Below, piece by piece: positions 32,672-44,480 of a stretch of DNA of 64,000 nucleotides (the first letter of the stretch is position 1; every line of letters begins with the position of its first letter). Source of the stretch: Limnephilus marmoratus (taxonomy: Eukaryota; Arthropoda; Insecta; Trichoptera; Limnephilidae); assembly GCA_917880885.1 (NCBI GenBank), contig OU862923.1, positions 19,938,770 through 20,002,769 on the forward strand, read 5' to 3'. The notes under the pieces were generated by a model that saw only the letters and a list, made by a program, of their open reading frames with translations, was not told where the DNA came from and made no database searches. A program made the position numbers and the translations under genes.

Positions 32672-33692
32672 CATAGGTTCTCAACGTGGACGATAACGCC
32701 CCCTTGTGGGCGATTCAGAATTTCGGTGGGCGGCAGAAGACCCAAAGAAAATTTGAGGGCGTTGAGATGGCACAGTGAAGGCGTGAGCAGGTAAAAAAAG
32801 GTCTAAAATTCAAGAAGGGAGGAGGTAGCAACCCGGAATATGTACAAAATAATTGAGTCGTTCAATTTCTATATCCGCTATATCCACTTTCGCTGATTCG
32901 GAGAAAATCGCAAAAAACTGTCACATTTCTATCGTAAATGAAAAATTGCTATTTTTATTTTTATATAATGAATTTGAGCAATATACATTCCAAAAGCGTT
33001 CATTTTTCAATGTACATGTGTCTAGAAATATTTAAGTAATTTGGATAAATAAAAAGAATACAACGGATTTTGATACTCACTTCGCGATTTATATGGAATA
33101 TAGAGGCTTTTGAAACTCAACTGACCTGAGGGGCGTGTTTCTATACCCGCCATCTTATAGCAAAATAACTGCTCATGATTGGTTAAATTCCGATATAGCG
33201 GATTTTGATAGTAAATTCTTGAATGATATAGCTGGTTTTGTTTCTCACTCGCAGTTTTAACATGGTTTTTGGTCGTGATAAGGAAAGTTTTGAAACTCAA
33301 TTTTAGGTTAGTCTTGTTCCTTGCAAAAATGTGAACAAGGTGTCATACTCAGATCTTTTGTCAAAAAATCGAATATAGCGGGTATTGGAATTATAGGACT
33401 CAATTGCTTTTTTAACTTGCTAAACAAGAAGGTATAACAAATAACATAGTTATAATATATATAATAATAACGAAGTTATTATCCGTGACAGTTGAGCCCA
33501 GCACCTCCCCCCCTCCCCCTTTTTGCTTTTTTAACTTGCTAAACAAGAAGGTAGGTATAACAAGTAACATATGGTATAATCCGTGACGGTTGAGCCCCCC
33601 CACCCCCCAAGTAAAAAGTAAAAATTGGGGGGCGCTAGAAAAAAAAATATTCTCAAAGTGGGCGGTGGGCAAAATAAAGTTGAGAATCTATG
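32672..33692. mobile_element. hAT-type non-autonomous element with imperfect 8-bp TSD
   Basis: The ends CATAGGTTCTCAAC (left) and GTTGAGAATCTATG (right) are inverted repeats. Next to each lies a stretch with GGGCG/CGCCC strings. The flanks CTCTAAAC (32664-32671) and CTGTGAAC (33693-33700) match at 6 of 8 positions, consistent with an old target duplication. There is no transposase. The interior contains diverged ATATAGCGG repeats (32865-33375). Confidence 0.7.
33405..33630. repeat. ~125-bp tandem duplication inside hAT-type element
   Basis: TTTTTAACTTGCTAAACAAG followed by ATCCGTGAC(A/G)GTTGAGCCC occurs at 33410-33499 and again at 33528-33599, with different insert lengths. Confidence 0.8.
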
Positions 33693-33700
33693 CTGTGAAC

Positions 33701-34199
33701 AGATGGGCATAAGCACGAGTGTCAGGAGCTAGGAGACAATGACAGTTGACAGTTCAGTATTCAGCACTGACACAAACAGTTCGTTTCCCATCCCATACCT
33801 AATTATATCCTTAACGAATATTACTTATAACTTTATGCTATGGCGTTACCAGTCTTGTAGGTAGTGGATGTTTTTGATGATTAAATTTAATGAACCTTAC
33901 AAAGTAGCTATAGCTTTAACGTTGTCGCAAGGAAACAACATACGCACATCTTATTGCTTTGTGTAACTGAACCACAATTGTTGTTATTATTCCACATTTC
34001 AATTAATATAACGCTCTGTTTGATCGTTTGTTATTTGATCTATAAAATAGAACACTGTGTGAAATTTCATTATTTCACAAGTGGAGTGCTCATCTACTCT
34101 CATTATTCGAATTAGATTTTCTGGTTCGTATCTCTTTAACGCCATAGTGTGTTACGAGGCCGCCGATAAGCTATATTTTATTTACCGGGCTGTTAATAT
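33701..34199. other. Intergenic, no gene seen
   Basis: No supported feature. The RT homology of the next element starts at about 34200. Confidence 0.4.
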
Positions 34200-36349
34200 G
34201 TGTCTGACGTTTATTCAACCACCACAATATCACCATTCAGCACTAGAATTGTTTTATAAAACTCTACAAGATTATATTTCGAAAAGCACATACAAAATTG
34301 TTATTTCTAAGAGAAAATATAAAAAAATCAAACCTTGGATTACTGTAGGACTAATAGTCTCTATTAAACAAAGAGATAAACTTTACAGAGAGATGTTAAA
34401 CTATGAAAAAAACTGTCAATAAAATAATGTAAGAATAATGTCTTTTATGAAAACAAAGTATTTGATGTATAGAAATTTACTCAATAGGTTAATAAGAAGT
34501 TGTAAAAAGAAATTCTATTGTGAACAAATTGATAATGCAAAAAATGATACCAAAAAAACGTGGAATATTATTAATGAAATAATGAACAAAAAAAAATGGC
34601 ATCAACTGATGTGAAAGAGATTAAAATAAATAACAATATTATAACTGACAAATCGGCCATTGCAGAAAACTTTAACAACTTCTTCACAAATGTAGTAGAT
34701 CAAGTACTTGAATCTTCTAGTAAAATTGATAGTACAATACCCGTAGACTCATCTTTGCATTTAGTCTCAACTTACGATTCAATTAACTCCTTAGAATATT
34801 TTTCACCTATCACGATAAACGAAATTGTAAAACACATTGATAGTCTAAAATCAACAAATTCTACAGGAATTGATGGTTTATCAGGAAACACACTAAAAAA
34901 ATTAAGCATAATATTTTAATTCCATTGCTACATATTTTTAATATATCACTAAAAGAGGGACATTTTCCAGAACAATTTAAAATCTCCACCATCATTCCAA
35001 TTCACAAATCAGGAGAAACGCACATATTAGACAATTACAGACCTATCTCCTTAGTTTCAAACCTCTCAAAAATATTTGAAAAATGTATCAAAAATAGAGT
35101 AATGAATTACCTAGAACAAAACAAAATTCTGTCCCAAAATCAATATGGCTTCAGAAGTAAACTTAGCACTGAAGACGCAATATTCGATTTGACAAAAAAA
35201 TTGTACACATCTGTTGATAAAAATAAAAAAAGTCTAGCTATATTTTTAGATTTAAGAAAATCTTTTGATACGGTAAATCACAATATACTCATAAAAAAAA
35301 TTAATCAAATAGGTTTCAAAAAAGGTACACTAAAAATTCTCACTAACTATCTCAAAGACAGAAAACAAAAAACAAAAATAGGGAATTTTTATAGTACTGA
35401 AACGAGGATAAAAAATGGAGTACCACAAGGTACTGTGCTTGGCCCAATCCTGTTTTTAATATATATAAATGATGCATGTAATGTTGTAATCCCTGGTAAT
35501 ATTGTATCTTACGCTGATGATACAGTAATAATTGTAAACGGAAAATCCTGGCTTGAAACTTACTTAAATGCATCAAAATGTATTGCACATGTCTCATCAT
35601 GGCTAAACAGAAATAGACTCTTCCTAAACTACAATAAAACATCTTACCTACCTTTTTATAAAAACAGTTAAAACAAACCCCCCAATAACCTTAAAATTAG
35701 AATTCATAATGCTAACTGTAATCAAGTAATATGCTCATCTTGCTCTGAAATTGAAAAAGTTGAAAAGATCAAATATTTGGGAATATGTATTGATACAAAT
35801 TTAAATTGGCAATCACAAATTAATAATACCGTTTCTAAATTGAGATATCTTACGTACATATTTTACAGACTTAAAGAAGTATTGAATATTGACAAATTGA
35901 AAATGATTTATTTTTCTCTGGTGGAATCTTCACTCATGTACGGAATAATAGGATGGGGTGGTGCGCTTGATATTTTTATAAAACCTTTACAAACAACTCA
36001 AAATTATATTGTCAAAGTTATGTTTAATAGAATTAAAACATTTTCAACAGATGCTTTATACAAAGAATCTAAACTATTCAGTCTCCGTAAACTATTTATA
36101 CTGCAAACTTTGAAATATATCTATAAAAACAGAAACAAATTCGAAAAAAATGAAAACAGAACAAACATTAGAAATAATAATGTATTCCCCTCAAACAAAC
36201 ACAAAACAAAAACTCACAGTAGTTTTATTGGACCTCGCACTTTTAACCTTTTACCAAAAAATGTACAAGTTGCAACTAAACTTCCGCATTACATAAAAGA
36301 GTTAAAAATATGGCTGAACCATACAGATGTAAAAACTCTATTAATTTAA
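34200..36349 (+). pseudogene. CR1-like retrotransposon ORF2, decayed
   Basis: The RT-half of ORF2 is spread over shifted frames. In order: KYKKIKPWITVGLI (about 34316), a continuation to 34590, a shift in an A9 run (34588-34596), ITINEIVKHI and STGIDGLSG, a shift at an A7 run near 34900, NYRPISLVSNLSK, LDLRKSFD, GVPQGTVLGP and YADD (to 35525), an in-frame stop at 35669-35671, then the C-terminal domain to 36349. The endonuclease half is missing. It belongs to the same group as 36843-38768 and 42367-44373. Several disruptions make it non-functional, unless the A-run shifts are sequencing errors. Confidence 0.85.
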
Positions 36350-36602
36350 TTTTATATCAGTTTATGTTTCTCACAAACTTTACACTCATAACTGTTATTA
36401 CACTATACACTAATTATTACCTTGTACACTATTGAACACACTTTTTGTACAAACTGTTTAAACAAATTTTAATAATGTTTTTGCTTCATATACCTACCAC
36501 TGTTTGTTTTTTCTAGGTACTAAAATAAAATATATTTAACTATAATATTACCCACGCACAGGCTGCGCCTAAGTGGGTTCCCATTATTTTTATTATATCT
36601 AA
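36350..36602 (+). mobile_element. 3' UTR and terminal hairpin of the CR1-like element
   Basis: AT-rich 3' UTR ending in a hairpin CCCAC...GTGGG (36551-36577) with the inner string GCACAGGCTGCGCCTAA, then a path into the (AAT)n tract at 36609. Confidence 0.65.
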
Positions 36603-36608
36603 AATATA

Positions 36609-36632
36609 ATAATAATAATAATAATAATAATG
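36609..36632. repeat. (AAT)n tract shared by two converging elements
   Basis: Both the plus-strand element on its left and the minus-strand element on its right end at this microsatellite. Confidence 0.8.
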
Positions 36633-36842
36633 ATTTATTGTCTTCATTTCTTAGTAACAGTAGAGATAATGATATCCTCACTGGGATCTCCCGTGCTGAG
36701 GATTTCATTTACATATTATAATTTAATTATAAGAAATTGATATGAATTAGACATAACATATATCATGTAGTATTTTTTTTAAATAATTATAAAGTAAATA
36801 AGATAGTGGTTTTTTTTATAATTCAGATTACTAGATTTGGTT
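36633..36842 (-). mobile_element. 3' UTR of the minus-strand CR1-like element
   Basis: Reads AT-rich downstream of the stop at 36843 and ends GACAATAAATC then (ATT)n. Confidence 0.65.
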
Positions 36843-38768
36843 TTAGTCTGTATTTGATATCAGTATATTTTCTATTTCTGATCTCCCTATATTTAGTATC
36901 CAGCTTTTTATTTGAAATTTAAATGTTATAATGTTGAGGTTTTTGAGTGAGAGTGGTATTTTATTGTAAAGTTTAATGCCATAATATAAGAAGCTTTTTT
37001 GCCCAAATGTTGTGTTAGTAGTTACTTCTTGGATAAGTTTTTGACCATGAGATCTAGTGTTTCTAATGTACGTATTAGTTGTTATTTCTTGGGTTTTGTA
37101 CTTATGAATGTAAATGAGTATAGTTTTAGAATATAGTTGTTTAATTGACATGATGTTAAGATTGTTGAAGATTTCGTCAGTGCTAGTTCTTACAGGAACT
37201 TTCAGTATAATTTTCATTATAGCTTTTTGAGTTTTAATTAGTGGATTTAGTATGTTTTTATTTGCACTGCCCCATCCGATAATACCGTATTCTAACAGTG
37301 ATTGGCAGAGAGCCATGTAAATCTTGATTAAGTCTTTTTTAATGAGGACATTCCTGATAGTTTTGAAAAAATAACTTAGTTTTTTAATTTTATTATTTAA
37401 ATACGTAATGTGTTCGGTCCATTTTAAGTGTTGGTCAATTTTTAGACCCAGATACGTTATATGGTCAACGTTTTCTAATGAGGGACAATCACAATTCTCA
37501 TTTAAGTGATGCGGGCTATGGATTTTCAAGTTCAGGTTTTCTTCAGAGTTTTTCTTATTTTTTATTTTAAAAGTGATGAATTTGGTTTTATTAGCATTAA
37601 GTGTAAGTGAATAGTAGTCTAGCCATTTTTTAATCCTATTAAGTGTGTCTTCTGCTTTCTTAAATGTTTCTGTCCAATTATTCCCATTTATTAGGAGAAC
37701 AGTATCATCCGCAAAACTGATGATTTCTCCTTCACATTCTATGTGGCATAGATCATTAATGTAAATAAGGAACAGAATCGGACCCAGAATACTTCCTTGC
37801 GGCACCCCGAATTTGACATCAATACACTCACTGATTATGTTATTAAGTTTCACAGTTTGCTTTCTATTTCCCATGTAACTTTTAAAAAATATCAGTTCAT
37901 TATCAGTAATCCCTATGTTCTCTAGTTTTTCAAAAAGATGTGAGTGATTTATTGTGTCGAAGGCTTTAGAGAGGTCGAGAAATATGCCAATGCATTTTTT
38001 ATGTGAGTCTAGAGAATTTTTAATATATTCAATTACTAAGGCTATGGCGTTAGATGTTCCTAGATTTTTTCTGAAACCAAATTGTTTTGGTGATAATAGT
38101 TTATTTGATTCTAGGTAGTCGACGAGTTGAGTTTTAACTGTTATTTCTAAGATTTTAGATAATGTGTTTAGAATTGTGATTGGTCTGTAGTTATTGATAT
38201 CTTTACGATTTCCTGATTTAAAGATTGGTGTAATAGTCCCTATTTTGAGTTGAGATGGAAATTTGCTTTCCGTGATAGATTTATTTATTAGAAAGAGTAT
38301 CGGTTCGGTAATTTCATCTTGTAAGAATTTTATTGTTTTCATTGTGATTTCATCACTACCAGATGAAGATGTTGGTTTGAATTTAGATAACATTAGAGTT
38401 AGTTCTTGTTTAGTGATTTGTTTTAGAGCAAATTTAATCCTTTGTGGATTTGGGTGTTTGTTTATGTTCGGGTTAAAGTGTTGAGGTTTGGTTATTTTGT
38501 TGGCTAAATTCGAGCCTATGTTTGCAAAAAAGTTGTTAGTGTAGTTAATTAGTTTATGTACGTTTTTGTTGAGCGAGAGTGTACCGTTATCTGTGTTGAT
38601 TTCTTCCAATGGGTTTGTTTTGTTTTGATCTGTGTAGGTGGTTTCTTTAATTATTTGCCAGATAAGTTTTGGATTATTATTGGATTGATCTATTTTAGAT
38701 CTGTAGTAATTTTGTTTAGCCGATTTAGTAAGATTGGAGCAGATGTTTCTATAGTTTTTGTAAAATAG
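36843..38768 (-). CDS. CR1-like ORF2, RT half, open frame (5'-truncated)
   Basis: The frame is open from the truncation point near 38768 to the stop at 36843, about 640 codons, without internal breaks. Counting from 38609: SGSDEIT (83-89), NYRPITILNTLSK (140-152), LDLSKAFD (211-218), GVPQGSILGP (268-277), catalytic FADD (299-302) and a C-terminal domain with YGIIGWGSA. Upstream of 38609 the frame still matches the family (LKLFYKNYRN, IWQIIKE). The APE endonuclease is absent because the copy is 5'-truncated. This is a young, RT-competent-looking but incomplete copy. Clade: CR1/Jockey group. Confidence 0.88.
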   Translation of the reverse strand, partial: LFYKNYRNICSNLTKSAKQNYYRSKIDQSNNNPKLIWQIIKETTYTDQNKTNPLEEINTDNGTLSLNKNVHKLINYTNNFFANIGSNLANKITKPQHFNPNINKHPNPQRIKFALKQITKQELTLMLSKFKPTSSSGSDEITMKTIKFLQDEITEPILFLINKSITESKFPSQLKIGTITPIFKSGNRKDINNYRPITILNTLSKILEITVKTQLVDYLESNKLLSPKQFGFRKNLGTSNAIALVIEYIKNSLDSHKKCIGIFLDLSKAFDTINHSHLFEKLENIGITDNELIFFKSYMGNRKQTVKLNNIISECIDVKFGVPQGSILGPILFLIYINDLCHIECEGEIISFADDTVLLINGNNWTETFKKAEDTLNRIKKWLDYYSLTLNANKTKFITFKIKNKKNSEENLNLKIHSPHHLNENCDCPSLENVDHITYLGLKIDQHLKWTEHITYLNNKIKKLSYFFKTIRNVLIKKDLIKIYMALCQSLLEYGIIGWGSANKNILNPLIKTQKAIMKIILKVPVRTSTDEIFNNLNIMSIKQLYSKTILIYIHKYKTQEITTNTYIRNTRSHGQKLIQEVTTNTTFGQKSFLYYGIKLYNKIPLSLKNLNIITFKFQIKSWILNIGRSEIENILISNTD

Positions 38769-38769
38769 T

Positions 38770-38827
38770 TTAAGGGAAAGGTCATAAGGATTAAGGGAAA
38801 GGTCATAAGTTTAAGGGAAAGGTCATA
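38770..38827. repeat. Three 17-bp direct repeats at the 5' truncation junction
   Basis: TTAAGGGAAAGGTCATA begins at 38770, 38791 and 38811, separated by 3-4 nt. The first copy is the last recognisable coding part of the minus-strand RT. Confidence 0.85.
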
Positions 38828-39491
38828 TGTAACCATAAAATGTAAAATTGGGAAAAATAAAGGATTTAAAAAAAAAAAAAAAATATTAGGAAATTCCGGA
38901 ACTTTCAATTATTATTAGTAATGATGTGAACGTGGCACGTAGCTGTCCTAAGTTACTGTTAAGACATTCCCTATAGAGTAGACAGACAGTGATGGTTTGT
39001 GAATATTTCTGCAAGCCGAGATTGATTTCCACTTTTTTTAAATTGGTCTTGAAACGGATAACAACTATTAGTTCGAAGATAAGAAAGGTACTGGTATTGG
39101 CAGGAATGTCTTGGCTACAGCCGATTATAAGTAGTTGACGATGAACCTAAGAATTACAATTCCTTATCATCAAAAAAACAAGTACCCCTCAATCAGACCG
39201 CACGCCAAAATATCGCTCCTCAGAAATCACCTAAATTTGTTACTTACAGTGGCTTACAGTACACAATAACCAAGCAATTCATCGGTAAACGTGTTCCTGA
39301 AAATCAGGAAAGTGAATTTTCTACTTAGTGAACTGTAAACAATCAGATTTATTCTTATTTCAAGTGGATTAACAAAGTGTTTTGTGTCAGACAGTGTTGT
39401 TACCAAAAGAAAAAATCTTCACACACCGAGTAATTAATATACAATAGCCGTGGGTCATTTAATATCACTGTTATTTGACGAGTGCCCACAA
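38828..39491. other. Intergenic, no gene seen
   Basis: A plus-strand AATAAA followed by a poly-A run (38857-38883) looks like a retroposed tail, but no source remains. The rest is featureless. Confidence 0.4.
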
Positions 39492-39600
39492 CTCGTTCGT
39501 GGTGTAGTGGTAAGAACGCCGAGCAAGCTAGCCTAGTCTGCTCGCACCGATATCTGGAGGACGCGGGTACGATCCCTATTGCCGCCAAAGATTTTTATTT
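39492..39600 (+). repeat. tRNA-like SINE head
   Basis: It has an A-box-like TGGTGTAGTGGTAAG and a B-box-like GGTACGATCCC, 3' end ATTGCCGCCA, then a T-rich tail. The acceptor stem does not pair well and the anticodon arm region is too long, so a working tRNA is unlikely. It lies just upstream of ORF1 of a CR1-like element. Confidence 0.45.
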
Positions 39601-39825
39601 TTTTCTTTATAAACCACTTAAGGTGTTAAGAAACAACAATAGCGCCATCTCATAGCGGACCAATAAACCAGTTGAATTGGTGAACCGTTGTAGGTTCGTC
39701 AATTATTCTGGAACAGATCGCCTGACAAAAACATCAGAAATAAAATTTATCACTCGTGTTACGAATCTTGCCTACCAACAGGCGCAAGGACAACTCTAAT
39801 ACCTAACTAAATAATATTCCACAAC

Positions 39826-40751
39826 ATGAATAATTGCAAAACCTGTTCAGAACCCACTCTCTCCGAAGAGTCCGTATTTACCTGCGCCGTGTGCAAGGGA
39901 ATATTCCATCTGCACTGCAGCGGAGTGGCAGAGAGCTCATACCGTCGACTCACTAAGGAGCGACGCTCCCAAATTAAATGCAAGAAATGCCTATCTGACA
40001 CTCCGGCTTTCAACGTCACTGCCAGCAGTGCCTCAACTTTGGACAACGAACTACTACTAAAACAAAACGCAATATTCGAACAAAACACCCAAATTCTCGC
40101 CACAATTACAACAATGAGTAAACAATACGAGGATATCCTACTTCGAGTCCACGAACTTGAGAATATAAACAAAAAACTTGAAAAAAAAACTGTGATCTTG
40201 AAGCGCGCTTAGAGCAAATAGAAGGACAATTTGAAAATTTAGACAGGGAAAACAGGTCGAAAAACGCGGAAATACGCGGAATTCCGGAAGTAAGCGGAGA
40301 AGACTTAAAAAATATTGTTTTCAATATCCAAAAAATTACAAATGCCGGAACAGAACTGAAAAACGTGGAAGCAGCCTACCGTACTGGACAAAAAACCAAC
40401 AAGGATTTACAACGGCCGATAATCCTCAGATTCAATACAAACGATGACCGTGACATCTTCTTGAATGACATAAAAACATTTAACAAGCGATCTGCAAATC
40501 GGGAAGATAAACTTAACACAAATATCATAGGAATGGCAGGAAAGAGCTCCCAGATTTATATCAGTGAACACTTGACATTTCGAGCTAAACATCATTGGAT
40601 TCTTGCACGTAAGGCTGCACGAAACAATATTTTTAAGTTTGCCTGGATCAGAGGGGGTCAAATATATGTTCGCAAGGACGTTGGGACACCCGTTATACTT
40701 ATCAATGAAAAAACAAAAAACCTTTTATCTCCCTCACCAAATAACTTATAA
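39826..40751 (+). pseudogene. CR1-like ORF1 with PHD-type zinc finger, frameshifted
   Basis: The N-terminus (from ATG 39826) has a C4-H-C3 pattern at C4, C7, C20, C23, H28, C31, C52, C55, a PHD-type finger as found in ORF1 of several CR1-group elements. A coiled-coil-like segment follows (residues ~75-125; LENINKKLEKK). At the A9 run 40181-40189 the frame shifts by one. The continuation reads LDRENRSKNAEIRGIPE, then a conserved C-terminal domain (AAYRTGQKT, HHWILARKAAR, FAWIRGGQIYVRK) to the stop at 40751. ORF1 proteins bind the element's RNA. ORF2 follows at 41427. With one base changed in the A-run the gene would read through. Confidence 0.85.
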
Positions 40752-41426
40752 TCAATTTTCGTCCTTTGGTATACTTTTATTTTACTTGTTTCTCTTGTAT
40801 ATTGTTGTATATTCATTTATATATTACTTGATACTCTCTGTTACAAAAAACATATTATTGAATTTTTCTAGCCCAAAGACATTTAACAAAAGCATATACC
40901 CCATCATTGTTTTTAATCGATCAAATAACTTAATACAATCACCTCTTTCCGGTAATCTAGTTTTCTTATTATGTAAAAAATGTGTTATTGTGATTACATC
41001 AAAACCATTGCAACTTTCTATGCTTTATACAAACATTAAAAATGGTAGATACTTCTTTCTTCATATTTTTAGCAAGCTTATGGATGTATGTCTCTCATTT
41101 TTTATTTAATGTATGCCACAATACTTTATGTTTTATTTTATCTATATGCTTATGTTTTATAATCTTTTTAAGCTTATCTTTTATTTTCTTTTCAAGCTTG
41201 TATTTTATTTTCTTTATATGCTTATGTTTAAAATTTATATGCTCATGTTACACATTCGCAGCAACTATAAGTACATTTTATACACCTATGCCTATGTCAT
41301 ATATTCATTATGTGCTTATATTATATATTCACAACAACTATATTTACACTTTATATATTTATGTATATTTTATATATTTATAACAACTAAATCTCTATCT
41401 CATAAACGTACCAATGTCCCTACAAC
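40752..41426 (+). other. ORF1-ORF2 spacer of the CR1-like element
   Basis: 675 bp, very AT-rich, with imperfect repeats of TATGCTTATGTT and TTTTAAGCTT strings. Open frames are hydrophobic by composition and not supported as genes. Confidence 0.5.
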
Positions 41427-44400
41427 TTGGTTGTTAATAATTTATGCAAAACAAAAAACCAGAAAATGGAAGACATAGCAGATTTAATAGATAACACAAC
41501 ACCAATCCCATGTATATCTACCAATGATTCCGAAGTAGTACGTCAATTATTATTAACTAATTCAACCCTTACGATATTCTCTATGAACATAAGAAGTATA
41601 AACAAAAATTTTGATGAACTTCTTATTCTCCTCACTGATCTTGTCTCAGATTTTGATATAATTGTCTTGAGTGAATGCTGGATTTAAGGAAATTTCATTC
41701 CTAAAACGATAAGAAACTACAATCACTATAATACTCTACACAACCAAACTCAGAACGACGGAGTCATTGTATACATTAAAAATCATATCTCTCACTCAGT
41801 AAAAGAGATCAAAATTAAATATGCAAACTGTCTACAAATTCAAATTGATAAACATATAACACTTCTTACAATGTACAGATCTCCGAATACACATAACATA
41901 GCCCCATTCATACATTCACTGCAAGAAATTTTATCAAACATTGAACACCGCCAAAACACCTTTATAATAGGTGATCTTAACATAAATATAATTAATAAAA
42001 TGCACCCTCAAGCAAATGAATACCTAAACGCACTAACTTTTTTAGGATATTTTCCAGCCGTTACAGCACCAACTAGAGAATCAGACTCAAACACTAGCAG
42101 TTGTATAGATCATGTATTTGTTAAGAGTGAATTAGACACCAAATCCATTGTCTATCAATCAACTGTTACAGATCACTATTCAATCATCACTTCTATCTCG
42201 CATAAAAATCATAAATCACCACAAAATACTTCCCCTCAAGAAAAGATCTCATATGAAACTCTCCTAAACAGTGTCTCTAAAGAAAACTGGGAACTTATCT
42301 ATTCTTGTACCGATGTCACCTCTGCATGTGAATTATTTATTAATACCTTACGTAACCACTTAACCGATGCTACATCATACACAAAAAGTAAAAAAAAAAC
42401 GATCTGACACAAAACTCAAACCATGGATCACTGCAGGAATTCTCCACTGTATCAGAAAGCGCGATAAGATTCATAACTTCTGTAGAAAAAATCCCCACGA
42501 TTTTGAATCTCTCTTATTCTACAAACGTTATAGAAATAACTGCAAAAAAATAATTGACAGTGTTAAAAGAGATTACTACCATAAACAAATCAGTGAAGCT
42601 ACCGGTGATAATAAAAAAATTTGGAATATCGTTAAAGATATAGCCAATATTAATAAAACCAATACAACCATTGTTAAGATTAACATCGAAGACCAAATAT
42701 TACATGTCAATTCCGACCCCGAAAAAATTTCCGACCATTTCAATCAATTTTTCTCCAATATTGGATCTAACTTAGCAAAAAATATTTTAGACAGACACAA
42801 CGTCTCGGACAAAGATCTTGCAAACAATATACCCCTCACTAATCTTAGCTATAACCCTTTCCACTTCACTCCCACTACTGACACAGAAATTTTAGAACTT
42901 ATCTCATCCCTTAAAAACAGTAACTCTGTAGGTATAGATCACATTTCAACAAAAATCATCAAACATATCCAAAAATATATAGCCTCACCTCTTGAACATA
43001 TAATCAATCTAAGCTTTAAAACTGGTGTATTTCCTAACTCCTTAAAACAGGCCACAATAATCCCAATATTCAAATCAGGAGACAAACTATCTGTAAATAA
43101 CTATCGACCGATATCTTTACTTAGCACAATATCTAAAATCATAGAAAAAGCGGTGAAGAATAGACTCTACAAGTTCCTTGAAGATAACAAAATAGTATCG
43201 GACAACCAATATGGTTTCCGCAAAGGTAGGAGTACCTCAGATGCAATAGCCGCCCTCACAAAAATTGTTTCTTTTAATCTCGACCTTGGTCGAAAACCGC
43301 TTGCTGTTTTCCTCGATCTCTCAAAAGCATTTGATACGGTCTCCCATCACTTACTGCTTAAAAAACTTCAACAGATCGGAATAACTGGGATACGCTACAC
43401 ATGGTTCGAAAACTACCTAACAAACCGAACTCAACAAACTCTTATCCATTCTGACAAAATAAATAAAAGCAAAAAATTATCCATATCTTACGGTGTACCG
43501 CAAGGCAGTGTACTAGGACCACTCTTATTTCTTTTATACATCAACACACTATGTACCATGGATATTGGGGGTAAGATTTTATCATTTGCCGACGATACAG
43601 TCTTAATATTCGAAGATGAAACATGGCAAGCAGTTATTAATAAAACTAATAATGGCCTAATAAAAGTGAGGCATTGGCTTGACACAAATCTCCTTACACT
43701 CAATATTGACAAAACACAATATATGACGTTTTCCATACGCAAACATAATTTTCCCAACAACTGCCCTAAACCAATAATTCACTCGTGTTCACTAAACATG
43801 CACCCACACCCACCCGGAACCCCACCTATTACAAATTGCACGTGTTCTACCCTTAAATCATCTAAGGAAGTTAAATATCTGGGCATAATCATAGATGACC
43901 AACTACGTTGGGAAGCACACATAAGTGACACAGTGAAAAGACTCCGTAAGCTCTGCCATATATTCTGCTCTCTTAGATCCATCTTAGACCTGAAAACCCT
44001 TAGAAGCGTATATTTTGCCCTTTTTCAATCCATTGCAACATACGGTATTTTGGGATGGGGTGGTTGCACAGAATCCGTCATTAATCCAATAATTACAGTT
44101 CAAAAACTAATACTGAGAATCATATTTAAATGCCAACCTACCCACCCCTCTAATGTGCTATTTACTAAATTTAGGGTCTTAGATATTCGCCAACTATTCA
44201 CCAAGACAAGCCTATTCTACATACGGAAAAATAACCTACTGGTGGCTCCACAACATCAAGCCCAAACCCGCTTTTCATCAAACCTGGGATGCGTGGTCCC
44301 AAAAACTAGAACCACATTCGCTCACCGACAATTTTGGTTCATTGCCCCCAAAATATACAATGCACCGATATAAAATCAAATATTACTATACCTCTTTTTA

Positions 44401-44480
44401 CTACTCGTGTTCAAAATTGGATATTCGAAAGGGGACGAGATTTCTTTAAAGAATATATGACTTCCTAACCATTATAAAAT
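41427..44480 (+). pseudogene. CR1-like ORF2: APE endonuclease and RT, with few breaks
   Basis: The endonuclease has SMNIRSINKN, LSECW, MYRSPN, IIGDLNIN, CIDHVFV and TDHYS in order (41580-42190), broken by one in-frame stop at 41685-41687. An A10 run (42390-42399) shifts the frame. Then 42367-44373 carries KPWITAGI (18-25), NYRPISLLSTISK (245-257), LDLSKAFD (316-323), GVPQGS (376-381) and catalytic FADD (407-410). A last shift near 44370 separates the final ~40 residues (TTRVQNWIFERGRDF) ending about 44467. Together with ORF1 this is the most complete CR1-like element here, disabled by four lesions, two of them in A-runs. Confidence 0.88.

Noticed and set aside
39490..39590. A tRNA gene
   Set aside because: A/B-box-like motifs exist but the acceptor stem fails and the anticodon region is too long.
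41042..41478. Hydrophobic membrane-protein-like frames
   Set aside because: They lie in the AT-rich spacer between ORF1 and ORF2 of a CR1-like element, overlap in two registers and contain repeat strings.
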